The position numbers and the translations under genes are program-made. 64,000 nt of DNA, taken from NCBI GenBank assembly GCA_030770545.1, contig CM061102.1, forward strand, positions 5,507,501 through 5,571,500. The letters are read 5' to 3'. Origin of the DNA: Macropodus opercularis (lineage: Eukaryota > Chordata > Actinopteri > Anabantiformes > Osphronemidae). Positions 12,425 to 27,400 of the stretch are shown piece after piece. Positions within the stretch are counted from its first letter, which is position 1. Each line of letters opens with the position of its first letter. The notes under the pieces were generated by a model. It was given only the letters and a program-made list of their open reading frames with translations. It was not told the origin of the DNA and made no database searches.

Positions 12425-15400
12425 CTGTTGACAAAGAGCAAAGGAAACACTTTACTGCATGAACCCTTTGGGAAGAAAAGTGTCTCTAAGCTGGCAAAGC
12501 TTGATGCAAAACAGAAAAAACAGGCAAGTCGGTGTCTAACAAAGTGGTGTTTCTACAGGCTCATAACTAACGGCTTTGAGCAGAGCAATGATTTGGCCTT
12601 TTGCAGATTGAGAAAAAATAAGTCACACTCCATCGATCACAACGTAAGCACCAACAATAACCATCGGTTTAACAAGCCATCCGACTACCACACGCATTCT
12701 TCTGCAGGGAGCAGCAGACCGTGGCTTTACTGCTGTATATCATAGGATGCCATTCAAGCAGAGGCTTTATCAACTCCCTACATCTCAAGTGCTGCAGATG
12801 GATAAGGTGCTGTAATGTGAACTAGAATGGTTTATTCAAGCACATACACAGATCGGCTACTTATTATAACCCCTTCACCGGGTTGCTCTTCTCTAAGCCA
12901 GAACCAGATCTACTATGAATAACTCGGTTTAGGTGCACAAGGTCAGGCCAGACTAAGGGTCAATATTTGATTATGTGGCAAAGGCCTTGAGGTTCGGTAA
13001 CTAAATAACACCAGGCAACATAAAGTCTGTTACGAAATCCTCACAAACCCCGTGGCTCAGGACAAAGCATATTATACTTGAGAGATATCTGAAAGTGCTC
13101 TAAAGCAATTAAGGTGACACGAATTGCCAAACAAGAGCCACAGAGCCTTAAGCCTCCCCAAGAACTTTAAATACCTCACCTTGAGAAAGTTACACAATGG
13201 CACACACACCCATGACTGCAATGTCAGGTTAGTGCGGTTTCAGGTTTGTCACGTTTCACTGGCTTTTGTTTTATTAGAATTACTGTAGATTTAAATAATA
13301 TTCACCCAATGGTTCAGATAAAACCCAACGTGCACTGAAAAAGTGTTTGGTTCTCCTACAGGTGAGAAACAAAACAAGACAATGTCAAACAGACGGGTTT
13401 CATAGTCTCAGTCGAGTCAGGTGGCGCAGACTGATCAGCCGAGCGCATTCTTAGGGAAACAATGCCCTTGATAAGAGATCCGCTCAACGCGGGTGAGATG
13501 ACAGCCATCCATCTTAGCATCGCGCAACACAGCCACAGAGGAGGAGGTGGTGTCACTCTCCCAAAACATGACTGATTGATGTCAGATGTCGAATGCAAAT
13601 TGATTTACAGCTCTCTTTTGTGCCTCGAGACGAGCAGCGAGAGACACGCCGGGAATGAGACAAAGACAGACAGGGAGAGATTATGGCGACTCCTATGGCT
13701 GCAGGAGTTATTAAGAAGTGACGTTTAATATGACTTCAGTGACGATTAATTGCCAGCTACAAGATGCGTGGCAAGAATTTATAAGGTGGTGGGTGGGGGT
13801 GAAGCCATGACAGCAACTGTAAGGGTTAGAACTTGAGGAGAGGCAATGCCAAACATTTTTGGCAAGCACAGAATAATTAAAATGCCCACTACGTGAACTT
13901 AAAACGACAGAGACGGGAATAACATAGCTATCAAATCACTTACACAGTTAAATATCAATCTGCACACACAGCCCATATATTATAATATACTTTAATAAAA
14001 AAAAAATCGACTTCCTGCTTGTCCCTAAATGCCCCTTGACTGAACTGTTGTGTTCAGTCCAAAGCAGGCGTACAGACATACCACGGTGTTATCGTGCTTG
14101 TGTTGGTTATACAGGACAAATCAATAAGAATTGCACAATATTGCAATATGTCACACAGATTCAGGGCAATCAAGGCAGCTGCGCTAGTGGATAGAACGCA
14201 ATCGCCGCCACCGCTGCGCTAGGATTTGTTTAAGACTAAAGGGACCAAAGTCTAACTTTTATAGGTGATGTTTTAGGTAGATAAAAAAAAATAACTACTT
14301 AATGGAATTTCTACATGAATGAAACCAAAAACAGAAATGGAACATGGAGGGTTTTTTTTTTACTTTGAATGATAATACATGATGTACTCACACACACGAC
14401 AGGTAAACCACAGCACAACACACACGCGCACACAGCACAAAGCCTTTCAAAGGCCCTTTGTGTCCCTCCTCAATCCGACCATTGTGCCCCCCAGACAGAG
14501 CGCTGATAAGGTATGGATGGACTTATTAAAGCCACTTGAAGTGGAAGCAATGCCATGTATTTTCACCGTAAATGTAGTGTTGATGAGTAAAGTGCAGTGT
14601 GTATGTCCCTAGCGCAGAGTGTGTTAAATTTAACTGCAAAAGCTATCACTGTCCCCTGCAACAACACATTACTCGATGTTCAACACAATGGGAACAGCAC
14701 CGGTTCCAGTAATTTAGTTTGTTAAAGGAAAGGTTTAGGACTTTTAGAGCTGTTCACTTAAAACACTAATGGCGACCTTTCTTATGGCATTTAGCAGCTT
14801 GTGCTCACCGGAGTAACGCTGTGTATTCATATTTTTAATCAAGTCATCTTAAAGAATGACATAACGCTGGCAGCCAAATGGTTTCGACCACTGACTTGCA
14901 ACCAGTATATTGGAGGTCAGAGAGGTCACTATTTGTCTCATGTTTGTAAATGTCATGCTCTGTTTACATCAGCGTTCAGAAATGCCAACGGGCAAAACAA
15001 AGCTCTATTAAAATAAACGTAAAATACGAAAGTGGAAGGAAAACGCGATAAACTGTCACTGTGGTTAAGGTCCAGAAACCAAGTATGTTGGTCCTAAGAG
15101 CTGCACAGTTGGAGTGTTGACAAAAGCTATGGGTGCTGCTGACGGGGCTGAGCCCAGTATGACTCAAGCCAGCACCCACATAGCAGCCACCCTCAGTAAA
15201 GAACAGTCATATGTCGTATTATTGTTTTAAGACCCTTGTATGTTAGTTAGGGCCATTTTTACACCACCTACACATTAACCACGTATAGAAGATAAAATAT
15301 AATATGCTTTGAAATCCTTTGTGTTCCTAAGCAGAGCTAATAATATTCTGTAATTCATCTTCAACCAAGTTTAATGATATGTAAAAGGGTACTAAAATAC

Positions 15401-18400
15401 TGTCTCAGCTCAGTGATTTAGCTCCCAGACCTGTGCGCGCACACACACACCACACACACAAACACAGGCACGCACTCAAATCCCATCGTAACTGTCTGCT
15501 TTCATGTTGTGCTTCTGAAATAGATGATGAGGTGTGTGTGTGTGTGTGGTGGGAGCTGAGGGAGGGAAGGAGAGGAGGAAGGGTGATTTGAAACAGACTG
15601 ACTGTAGCCATTAAGGAAGTTCACATAAAACTCTCTCAGGCCATTTACTCAGTTAATAATCGACTTTGTCCAACAGTCACTTTTGACAACGGCAATAAAT
15701 TTTAAATTTATGTCAACAAAACATATGCTGATCACCTCGTGCGGTGTGCTTCCTCATAAAAAGACAAAAACAAAACAACCACGGGCTGTTTGAGCACGCG
15801 TGTGTGTGTGCTTGAAATGTGAGTCGATTACAGGCCCGTCTCATTGAGCCGTAACAGCTTGCCTGTTGTAATTCATAAGTTTCTTTCTCTTTTTGCCGCC
15901 GGACTCAGCTGCTCATATATCATAACTAGCAGCGCATGAGGTGAAGTAAAGACTCGCAGTTTAGAATTGGATCCACTCGTAGTCCGCAGTGCAACGGATC
16001 ACCTCCGTGGACCTCTGACGGCTTCTTGAGTCATCCAGATTTCATTAGACCCCGCTTTGACAGAGACTCTGGATCTGCTGCCAAACCTCATTACATCAAA
16101 TGACTCCACTCAAAACTTGCTCTGATGCCATCTTTAGCTCACATCAACAATTCATATCACCGCATCCACATTATTAGACCAGAAACAGAGAAGCCAAGTA
16201 GGGCCATGCTTGATGACTGACACTCATTTCTTACTGCTTGCCTAAAACCCTTTTCTCCCTCAGCAGCCTGGAGTGTTGCTTTCCCTCCACTTCTATACTT
16301 CCATCGTTTATTTTTCCTTTGTCCTCTCCATCCTTTGCTCCTGAAGGGAGCTATAACTGCCTGAAATGATGTTTGGAAATAAAAGCTTTGGAGAAAGAGG
16401 AATAGGCGAAAAGGATGGAGAGAAGAAAACGCTATAAGATAAAGGGAGGCAACTGATAAGAGTTGGTAAATTGAGGAAAGGCCGTATGGCGCGTGTGCGA
16501 CTTTGTTCATTAGTTTGTGGATGAGATGAAAAAGAACTGATAATTGGAGCAAGAAGAGCCTGTGAACTGAGCCTGGACTCCAGTAGCAGAGGGCTGTGAG
16601 CATCTCCTGTGTGCATTTGTCAAGGAAATTTACTTGTAACGTTGCTTCTTGCTTACATTAGCACCACGGTTACCAAAAAACATCAACAAACTGTGACCCG
16701 TCGTGCAATGTAAGGACTTAAATCGCTAACAACTAAACCAGTGCTAATGAGCAACAGTTTCCGAACCACTTCATAAGGTGGTAATCATTTCATGTTTTCC
16801 TTCAATTCTGACACACGATTATTAAATCTTATTACTCAAAAGCTAAAAATAAAATAAAAACTATGCACCATTATTAGGTTTTCAAACGCTGGGTTGGTTT
16901 GTCGCAGCCTTAATACCATTTGGCTAATTTGACAAATAAATTAACTAAACATCTGTTGTGGCTCCTTTGAAGGGCAAATGCACAAAACCCAGTAGGTTGA
17001 GGAAGTTAGATGATGGTATCATGGAATTTCCTAGAATTTAAATTAGAAAACGAACTACAACGTGAAGCTGGAAACAATCACCCAGCAAAACTGTGAGTTG
17101 GTAACAAAGCATGATGTGACATTAATAGCTAACAAAGGTCAATAAGTATTGTACTACAAACACTGGTCAATAAAAAGACTTGAGTTTTAAATGAAATTAT
17201 TAAGTGGGATAATGCACTCTAAAAGTAAGAGCCCAACCAGTGGTGCATCCATTTGGGGATAAAAGCACGGGGTGTGAGGGGTTCACTGCCACACACACAA
17301 CTGGCTGTCATGGCGAACAAAGCCACAATGATGCACGAGGCGATTCACTGACACTTTGGTGGCTGATCCTAATGTGGCCATAAGTGGTGCAGCGCGCCGC
17401 CACCACCTTATTTTGGTTTTTCTGACAGAGGGAGAAGCAGAGGAGGGGGCAAGGGACTGTTTTTCAACATAAATTTCCAGTCCATTAGGAGGCCGACCAT
17501 GTCACCCTGACAAACATGGTGGGAGAAGAAAGAGAGCAGGGACGGAATAGCGATGGAGGGGTTCAGTGAAACAAAGGGGCCATCAATAACAAATAAAAGG
17601 ACAATCACGTTTTACTAAGTAGATAAATAAACGAATAAAAAAATTAAATCACTACAATCACGGCACCTCAGCTATCTGTTGCCATCGTCCAAAACCCTGT
17701 AGCACACACACACATCTCCCTGTCTAGTGAGACGCCACGTGTGGTTCTTATTATTTACATGGGTCCATTATGTGGCCGTCTGGAGAAGCAGGTGAAAAAG
17801 CGCCTTTTCTGTCATTTTTATCCCTGCTTTTAAGCCTCCCCAATTCTATTGGCCTCCCACCCCACCTCTCAGTCTTTGCTCAATCAAAATGTATCAGGCA
17901 GGCTGGCGTAACACCGGTCGGCGCGAGCTGTTTATCCTGAGTCCTCCTGCACATATCAATGACTTGGCCCCCGTTGTCCTCCGTCGGGGAGACGTTCATA
18001 TAAATTCAAGCCACACACGCGATCGCCGAGGCACTCGTGTCGAGCATAGATGAGTAGCAGGGCAAGAGGAAAAGAGGAGCGACAGAGGGATGTGGAGCCT
18101 TTCATGCTCACTGTTATTTAGAATATCACAGACGTAGTCATCGCTAATTCGCCCCGAGGGCATATCATGTGAGTATAATGTGTTATTGGGACAATAAAAC
18201 AATAGAAAAACGAGTAGCTGTTAGCACGACTATCAAAAGCATATACGTGACCTGTAAACCTGGTGTCGGCCGTTGGTTAAGCTGCAATGTTACAGAAACT
18301 GATCAGTGTAATGTATCTAATGAGTCCGTCTTTGACAGGTGGCTGTAAGTCGTTAGATTAATGATATCCACAAGTTTCATTAAAATCCAATCAGTCTTGT

Positions 18401-21400
18401 CTGTGTTGGCCCACAAGAGGTGTCCTAACCTACAGAATTAATTAATGTATCGCACAAATTCCTACTGGAGGAACGTAGGCTAAAGGTGTGACATGCACAG
18501 GTTTGTGTCTCCAACAAATCCTGCCTCATCCTCCTCCCCAACATGTGTCTCTGCTGCAGTATCGAATGACGCAGAAGACATAAACCTGCCGTCCTGACTT
18601 TCAACAGAGTCTGGTCAAGACGTACAGGTGTCCTTTACACAAACGTTCCTTATGGAACACGAGAGAAGCAACAATGCTCGCACACATCCAGCATGTGCTA
18701 CAGGGAGAAGTGACAGAGCAGGAGAACGGTGCTTGCCACAGTGGATGAGTGAGAGATTTACACAAAAAAAAAAAAGGGAACTTATCGAGTCCGTAATAAA
18801 GATCACTGTGGGAGGATGCTCTTTCACATTACGCTCCTTAATGAACTGGGTTTTCTGATTTATTGCTTATTCTGTAAAGCCTGGCACAATTACAATACAT
18901 TACGTTGGGACTACTTGCTCATGTTTTATATCATATTTATTTTTGCAAGTGGAGACAATTGCCTCTGTTGGATCTGTGTAGGGCAAAGATTCTCGGTTAT
19001 TTTTTTTCAAACACACATCAGTGCCATTAAATAATTACCTTAAAAAAACTACAATAAACACATACACTTCCTGTTTCCTGGCTCAATATGCAACACGTGG
19101 CAGCAAGGAGTAAAGTGTGTGGTGTCACGTCTCAGCCTTGTTTATGGTAATTTTACGGATGTTGTGCAATTAATAAAACAATGCGAGACGTCACAAGTTG
19201 TGTCACAGCTGTGTTGAGTCACAAAGAAATAAGTATCACTTTACATTTCCACCAATTATCACCACCCAGGAATGATTGCTACCTAAGCACATGCGGTTAG
19301 AACAACCTCGGTTCTCAGGTGAGAGAGAGAAAAAAATAATCCGAGAAACTTCTAATTGTGCTTCCTGGGCAGTAAAAGACTATTTCACCCTAATCCTAGT
19401 TAGATACCTGGATTCCCCCAAAGCTTAGAAGGTAGGATTCACTCTCTAAAACCCTCTGCAATACTCAGGAAGCCATTTCAACCTCTCCCCCACAGCTCCA
19501 CTCAGCATGAAGTGCCTTCCCTCTTTTACAAAGCCGGTTCATTCAATAAGAGGTGACAATCAAGACCAAATATGACCCACAACTGCTGTTTAAATTCCCA
19601 AACTGCCACGAAGCAACACGCTGGAGAAAACCATCGGAGACTGTGAGAAGGTACTTGGTGACTCTGAGAAATTCCAAACACTAAAGGGTGTTGTATTCAA
19701 ACTTGTCAGCCGCCTACTTGAGAGCACATTATTCAAAGGGAGAAGTTCCTGTAGGTGAGTGAAGTGAATTACAAGGTCAAACAAACTGAAACAATTACCG
19801 GCGGTGGAGTGCTGCTGCTGAAAGAACCCGCGTGCGAGCGTCTGGTTGTCAGCCGCCTGACTCGTAAAACACACATTTGTTAAACCACAATAAACTGAAA
19901 ATCCCCATCAGCGCGTTACGCTGGGAACTGGGAGTCTGGCACCTCTTCTTTCTCTAAAACACCTGACCCACAGAAATATTGGTAGAACAACCAGCGCAGA
20001 TCAAGGAGTCATTTAGCTCAGACGGTGTGATGGTGCCGGGCAGCACACAGGTGCGAGTACATGTGCGGTTGCCTGCAGTTTTTCCTGCAGGTCATTACTA
20101 TAAATGACAGTGTGCTCTTAGTCAACCAGCCTGGTTAAATAAGGATTAGAGGGATAAGAAGAAAATAACTCCACGCATTTGAGGGCAGCAAATGGGGTTT
20201 TGCGAAGTCTGCAACCAAAAGTAGAAGCTCAGTTTGCCTGCAAATAATTTGACATCCGCAGCTCCACCCTTGTGTGACGACTGTTTTTTTTTTCTCTCCC
20301 TCAACTCGACCTAAAGACACTTTCACAGAAGCGTTGGAACGCCGGCAACAAAGATGAGGGAGAGCGCGTAAGATCACATGTATAAAGCATTTTGTTAAAG
20401 CCCACCTCTGAGACAAACACCAGCCCCGCTGCTCCCTCTTTCCCCTGCTTCTCTTCTTTTGGTTCGTGCATCAAAAGAGCCTGCCGTCTGAAAATAGCAC
20501 GTCAACATTTCTGTTTCGTCTTGTTGTTTCTTTCTTTTTTTATTCTCGACAATGTTGGCAGTTTGCTAGATTCCTGTTTTTCCTCTGCTCCTGCTTTCTT
20601 GATCTGTGAGAGGTTACATCGCATCAAGTGAGGCGGTTGGCTCAGGCGTGTGTGTGCAGTAGCAGAGCTTTGGTGGTCTATAAAAAGCAGCCAGACAAAG
20701 TCTTCCCTCTCTCCTCATGCATTATGCATTGGCATCACCTTCCATCAAGTGGCAGAAAAACCTCAAAGATGTCTAACTTTAGCTTCCATTCTGAAAGCCA
20801 AACAGAGAAGGAGATGTGTTATTTTGACTGCCAGAGTCGAGCTAAGCACCTGTTACATCAATAAAAGCTGCATTTCGCAACAAGGACGGCAACAACAACC
20901 TGTGTGATGGCACCGCATTCACAAAACAAAAAAAAGGCAGGTAAATGTAGATACATGCAGTAGCAGGGTGCAAGTGAGAGGGACGTCTTTGACCTTGCAG
21001 AGAAGTCGTGTCTTTGAGGTGGCAGCGCAGTAATTACAAAATCCAAAGAGAAACGAATCGTCCCAAAAAGGGCAAAACGAGACTAAATTATAAACGCTAT
21101 TTAATTAATAAGTATAATCTCTATGAGTGTTGACTGAAACGCGGCAGAGATTAAACTGGATAATTCCCGTGTGCTGTTCAAAGTTATGATTCTGGCTTTG
21201 GTCCAGGAGGCACAGTAGTGAGACGCGTGAGCCGCGTGGAGCATACAAACACGATTTATAAACTAAGCAAGCAGGTTCTATACAGCACGTGTAATTATAT
21301 GTTATTGTGACTGCTACTGTTGACCAGATGTTGCTTATCTCAGGAAATACTGGCACGCTCTCAATATTCTGTCCCCACTTTGCAATGTGGCTCAGAGCAG

Positions 21401-24400
21401 AGAGAGAGACCTTGTGATGTTATTTTTCCTCTCGCCAGCGTGAGCCAGAGTGGACCGACTGACAAGGTGATTATTTTGGTATTTGGACTCAGTTGTCAAA
21501 CTATTATGCAACGCTTCAGAGATTGATTTACTGTACGCCTCATAATGCCGGAGAGATCGCATTCTGGGAAAGAGATAGGCAGGCTAGTGCGTGTGTGTGA
21601 CTGTGTGTGTGTTTGGATTTTGAGCTTCTATCGGTGAAAAATGACACAAATAAAATTATCAGCAGAACTGACTGTACTGTAAACTGAAACAAAAGTATTT
21701 AAAAGGAAAAAAGGACGATTGGAGGGGCTTGTTTTCACCCAGACGCCCGCAGGCTGGTCGTTTTGAGGTGTCTGACCTCACGAACTTGCGAGCGCGTGTG
21801 TGTTTGTGGGGAGGGCTTGGGGAGGTTCAGGTGGCGGTGCTGGCGCGGGGCCATCTGCACTGTCATTCACCGCACGTCCGCCTTCCAAGAGCTGCACAGC
21901 ACCCACGGGCGTCCCAAACAGCCCCAGCCGGAGCTCTGCAGGGCTGCAGTAAACAAGTCGCTCTCATCTCGGAGACAGCGTGTGTGTGTGTGAGATGGGG
22001 GGTAGTCTGCTGTGTTACTGCACACATCCCAGCGCCTGATATTAGATGACTGGTTGCGTCCTTACTAATGGCAACAGATTTTTATTTTTTTTACCAAGAT
22101 GTGATTTACATATGTTGTTTGCTACTGCAGATGCAGCACAAAAAGTATTTACGGAGAACAAAAACACGGCGGCGGGTATCAACTTTGTGGAAATGAACGC
22201 ATCAGCCGTAGAATAGCTAATCTAGTGTATTCAGTATAGTTTATAGATTGGTCGTCATGTTTAGAACTAGCTTTACTTTCTTGAAATGTCTTCTTTGACA
22301 TGTTAGTTCACTTTGAAATTGTAAGGTTTTTATTGTTTAATAACTATGTTATTATTTGCTTTCAGGAAGTGCAACAGTCCTGTTCAGTTTTTTGTGCATA
22401 AATTATGAAACATGAAACGCACGATTTTCAATAAATCAGAACAAAAATGTTACAGAAGTACAGACTACGCTAACTCCTAAGACACAAAAACATAATGAAG
22501 CATGACAATTGCTCCTATTTCTGGCCGCCCCCTGATATTCCCTGGAGGCTGCTAAACCTGACTTTGAGAATCATCGGTGTATGTTACATAACCACAGCTT
22601 CCTCTGTTCTTATTTATACTCGATGTCACTTCTTTGCCGCTGTCGCAAAGCAGCATCCTTTCAGTCTCATCATATCCGACCTAGAATGTGTAGTTAACTA
22701 TGGATAAACACATTGCCTGTGACTGCCAGAGCTTATATTGGTACCTTCAACTCGCACAGTAGCCTATTAAAGAGAGAAAACTTCAGCGAGTGAGTATGAC
22801 AGCTGAACAGCAGCCAGTGAATGGAGTGGGCGGTCTGTGCCAAGAATTTCTGTCGGCTTGAATCAGTGCTTTTGCCTGCACAGCGGAGGGTCATGTGAGA
22901 GTTTGTGTGTGTGTGAAATATAGCTAATAACAGAGCAAACTGTGGCTTTTTTTCACGAGCGCTGCATTGTGCCGGCCCAGCACACGGTGCCTGGTGGCTG
23001 TTCACTTAATGATGCTGGTGTAGTGGAGAAAGTAGAAAAGAAAATTGAGTATTACTTATGCATCAGGTAAACTGTGAGATTCCAAAAAGCAAACGCAAGA
23101 GAGCTTTTGATGCTGCTAGGCACTAAATTTAAGACCAATTTACAAACAAAGCTGTGAAAACCAGATGTCTTTACTATGAAAAGGAAACTGGTGAAATGAG
23201 CACCCAGCAACGGAGCAAGATATCCTGCAGCATTCAGTCCAATAAAGAGCACGAAGAGACTCAACAAATTCACAAACATTTCCAAACAATGTTAGAAGGT
23301 TGCAAAACCCAATCGGCACGTTACGCCGGGTCTGTGTTATTCCTACGCACAGAGACGAAAGAGACAAGAGCTCCAAGACGAAAAGCGGGAGAGAGGGAAA
23401 ATATACTGTGAGAGCAAAAGGATAAAATATGTGCTGACAGCTTTTTGGCCAGAGGGCTAGAACACTGAAATAGTAGCGTCTGGGTGTCAGGCCGGGGTCG
23501 CTCCCTTCACTCGAGAGCAGACTTTCCCCGACCCTGGCTAGGAAAACATCACACACCACCACAGTCAACTGATAATGTAGTATCTGACAGATAATGTACC
23601 AGCTTGTCAGAATGTGACACTAATGCACCTTGGATTGAGCCGAAACTCAGAGAAACCTGACAAAGGAATTAAAGCATTTTATTTATCACATTAAGCAGGT
23701 AATGTTTATTTATGACGAACACTGAATAAACATAGGCAAATCTAATCAGAGCATTGTGTCTTGATGGCATTTTACATTACAGTGCTTGTGAAGTAATAGC
23801 ATTGGATATTGTAATAATTGTGGCACTACTTCATTCAGTTGATTGTTACCAGGACCTCGCTGTGGTATGACGGTGTGGACCGGCTGTGGGGGGGGGGGGT
23901 CTTTTTCTTTTTACAACAGGTTAGAGAAAGCATAAAGGAAGAAATCGATATGACTGTTAACGCTGTGACTCACCAGGAGCTTGTGTGCGAGGGTGTGGGG
24001 GGCAGACGGGGAGGGAGACGGCGACCTAATCAACAAACAGAACCTTTACATGCTCACAAAACAACCAGCGCTTGTGTGCGCGGATGACATGAAATAGACG
24101 CACAAGTAGAATCACCACAGGTATTGTTTTCAGCATCATCCACCGCCAGAATGCGCCGCATAGTATAACTACAGCCAAAGAGTCGCTCTCTTAAAACGGA
24201 AGAAGGTCGCAAAGACTAAAGAGAAATAAGCGAGCGTTCATGCAAGACACACCAAACCTGCGCCTGTCAGACACTTCAGAAATGAAAGATTATGCAAATA
24301 CGCCACAGATCCACAAGGTGCTTATCTGGGGCGTAGGTCGTCTGTCACATGGCTTTAAAAATAAGTCATTTATGTGAAATGTATGTCACAATAGCAACAC

Positions 24401-27400
24401 ACGTAAAGGCCAGGTTTTATAAACCTTACTGTGAAGTCTGAATCAAAATTAAATCAAAGCCTCAACAACCCAGTGGTATCAGTTTTCTTATGGATGTAAG
24501 GTTCTATCAGCAAATCAAACAGCAGCTCAAAAAAAGTCCCCACCTACTTGAACAGAGTGGGCATCTTCGCTTTCTCATGGTTGGGTAAATACTCGCCAGC
24601 TGGGGTGCGTTTGGTGTCTCTTTTGTGTGTGTGTGTATTTGGCCTGCTTGTCATGAAAAGCACAGTTCAGGTGCTGAATCAATCATACATGTAGATGGAA
24701 TCCAATAAGCACGGAGCCCGACTGCAGCTGGGGTCTACAGTGACACGAGACCGAGAGAAAGCAGCCACGCTCGTGTTGGCAGTGTTCGCTCCGTCGCCCT
24801 GTCTCAGCAGATGCCATGTTACAGAAAGGGTAATTAATAGCCCAGTGGGGCCTGCGTGTGAATCGCCAAGATACCCTCTTACACACATACGCACACACAC
24901 AAAATAATAATGTCTCCATTTGCCCCCCGGAGCAGCTTTGTGCCAACTAGCCTTCACCTCATTATGCCAATCAAATCGACCGAGGGGTGTGTAGGGCTGG
25001 TGGGGAGCGGAGAAAGGAGGGAGCAAGCTGTCGTTTCTCATTCAGCCTCACTCATTTTCACTGTCCATGTGTCCATTATAAAAAGAGATTTGATCTTAAT
25101 GAGAATGTCATCGTACGGAGCCGTCGCAAAATGGCCAAAGCTGCGTGGTTTTTTTTTTCTACCTTTGGTTATGAGACTCTTCTCTTCTTCCAAGAAGCTA
25201 AAATGTTGGATTCACCAGCTGCCAGTTGTGAGCCACACACACTGAGCTGCAGCTGGAGCAATCTGATAAACAGCACTGCACAAGTACTACATCAAATATT
25301 TTATAAAACTCGAAAGCCCTTAGACCAGGTACTTCATTTAACATGAAAGGCAACACTTAACGTAACCTGTCAATATTTAGGATGCTGAAGCTCAAAGGTA
25401 TTGCTTAACAGTAATGATCAGTGATGACGCCTCCTTTTCGCTCATAGGACAAAGCTTTTCCAAAAATATACAAGAACTGTGCAATGTGCTACAGGAATAA
25501 TAGCCAAGGATGCGAAGGTTACACAATCGTGGCTATTATTACACAACAAACCTTACAGAGCCTTTACTAATGTCTACGCTGTTTGAGCAACAGGTTCTGT
25601 GGTAAAAGTACAATACGAAATTGCTACTTTTGCTTCCCCTCAGTATTTCCTGTGTATTTTTACCATCACCACCACCGAGAGTTAAACAGCCTGACCTGCA
25701 GTGTTTAGGTGGCAGGGGAGGTGTAAGGAGCTGTACTTAGTAGCAGGCAGCATCTGCTGAGGGTCTGCTGCGGTGTCAGGATAGTGTTTAGGTTATTTCT
25801 GTAAACTGCATCAGTGCATTTCATCCCCCGTGGCCTCATTGAAATCAGCTTCTTAACAAACACATCTCCATCCTCTTATTTCGTCGCTGACCCACTCCCC
25901 CGTTTCCCCCCTCACACCCACTGCCACCACCAAACTCCCTCTGTGTGTTACCTGAGACAGGCAATTTACCTTTTTTGTTGTTTGCCTGACCTAGAGAAAA
26001 CAATTTCAGAGGGGTCTTCCTGCGCTCTTAACAGCCCTGCGTTTGAACAGGTAAAGGCAACTGGCGTGCCACAATGGCTTTTTTTTCCTCCTCGAAGATG
26101 AATTGGCGAGCTGTCAGCTTCAGACAGGCCGAGTAGCAGTGTTTCTGTAATGGGACACTGGAAGTGTCTTTGATTAATGGAAGAGCCATACTGAGCTGTT
26201 AGGGAACCCGCTGTGGCCCAGTGAGAGCGATTGAGCGGCGGATACATGCCGACAGATGTGCAAGGGAGCGCAGGCCTCAGTACCAGAGGAGAAGGAAGAA
26301 AAGTAGGAGGAGGACGAGCAATAGCGAATGGAAAACAGCAGTCTGCCTGGCTTTAAGCCACTTTTAACTCAAAGCCCATTTTCACATCTTCTTTCATCAT
26401 ATAGATTGATTTAGATCTGAATCCTGGCAAGAGCTTCACCACAGAGCTACTGTACTGTGCAGCTTTCATTGATTTGATACAGTTGTGAAATCCAGCTTTT
26501 TGATTCTTCAAAATTGCTGAACGCCAGCAGTAGTCGATGAGTTTTTCTACACGGCCCCGTTATCGTGTGCTTTTAACAACACGTCTGCTTTGGAGAACAA
26601 TTGATCAAGGATAAACTACAACATTATCAAAACACTTCCGACATGTTAAAGCACGGTTTTTAAGGCTGCACATTTGACTTGCTTTCATCCTTTTCTTGGC
26701 AGAGAGTTACTGAGAGCAGCCCTGCAAAGCCACAAAGCTACAGTCAGGGGACACCAGCCATCCTCCGACTTATGGAGAAACCCTTAAAGCCCAAGTCAAA
26801 AAAGAAAGGCTTTTTACAGCTGCAGCAGGGACACAAGCGTCACATGTCACAGACTCTGTGCTGTTGTTGTCCTTCAGTCTGTTCTAGTAGCTAGTAACTG
26901 CAGCCAAGAGTGAGACGATTTGGGGGGGAAAAAAACATCATTTTGCTCCGTCTCTCATTTAGATTTTGTCGTCTTTTGCCTCCAGCTGATAAACAAATCT
27001 CGCAAAGGAAAATACTCCTCATGTAGAAAACAGAAATATTATTTTACTCCCCTGTTATCAACCTGAAACCTGTCGTTGCTGCTAGAGGAGACGCACAAGA
27101 GCACAGAGTTGTACTGTAAACAGGCTGAGTGTCTAATTCCTCCGAGTACAAATATGTCAGAATAAACACTTATCTTTGAGAACAGCTAAATACACTTACA
27201 TGGAAATTTCCCCTCACAAAAGCTATATAGAAATATAAATAAATTTTAAATGCACACTGATAAAAATGGAACAAAATCATTCATCCATGACGACCGGCGT
27301 TTACAAGCCTGCTGGAACCGGAGCTTCCAGGCCGTTGCTGCTGCTTCTTGTCGGAATAACGCTCGTTTATTGGAATGGTGGCATTACTGTGTTTTAAACG

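Noticed and set aside
16157..16603. 148-codon minus-strand open frame
   Set aside because: No homology I can name. A second overlapping frame is also open, which points to stop-poor DNA rather than a gene.
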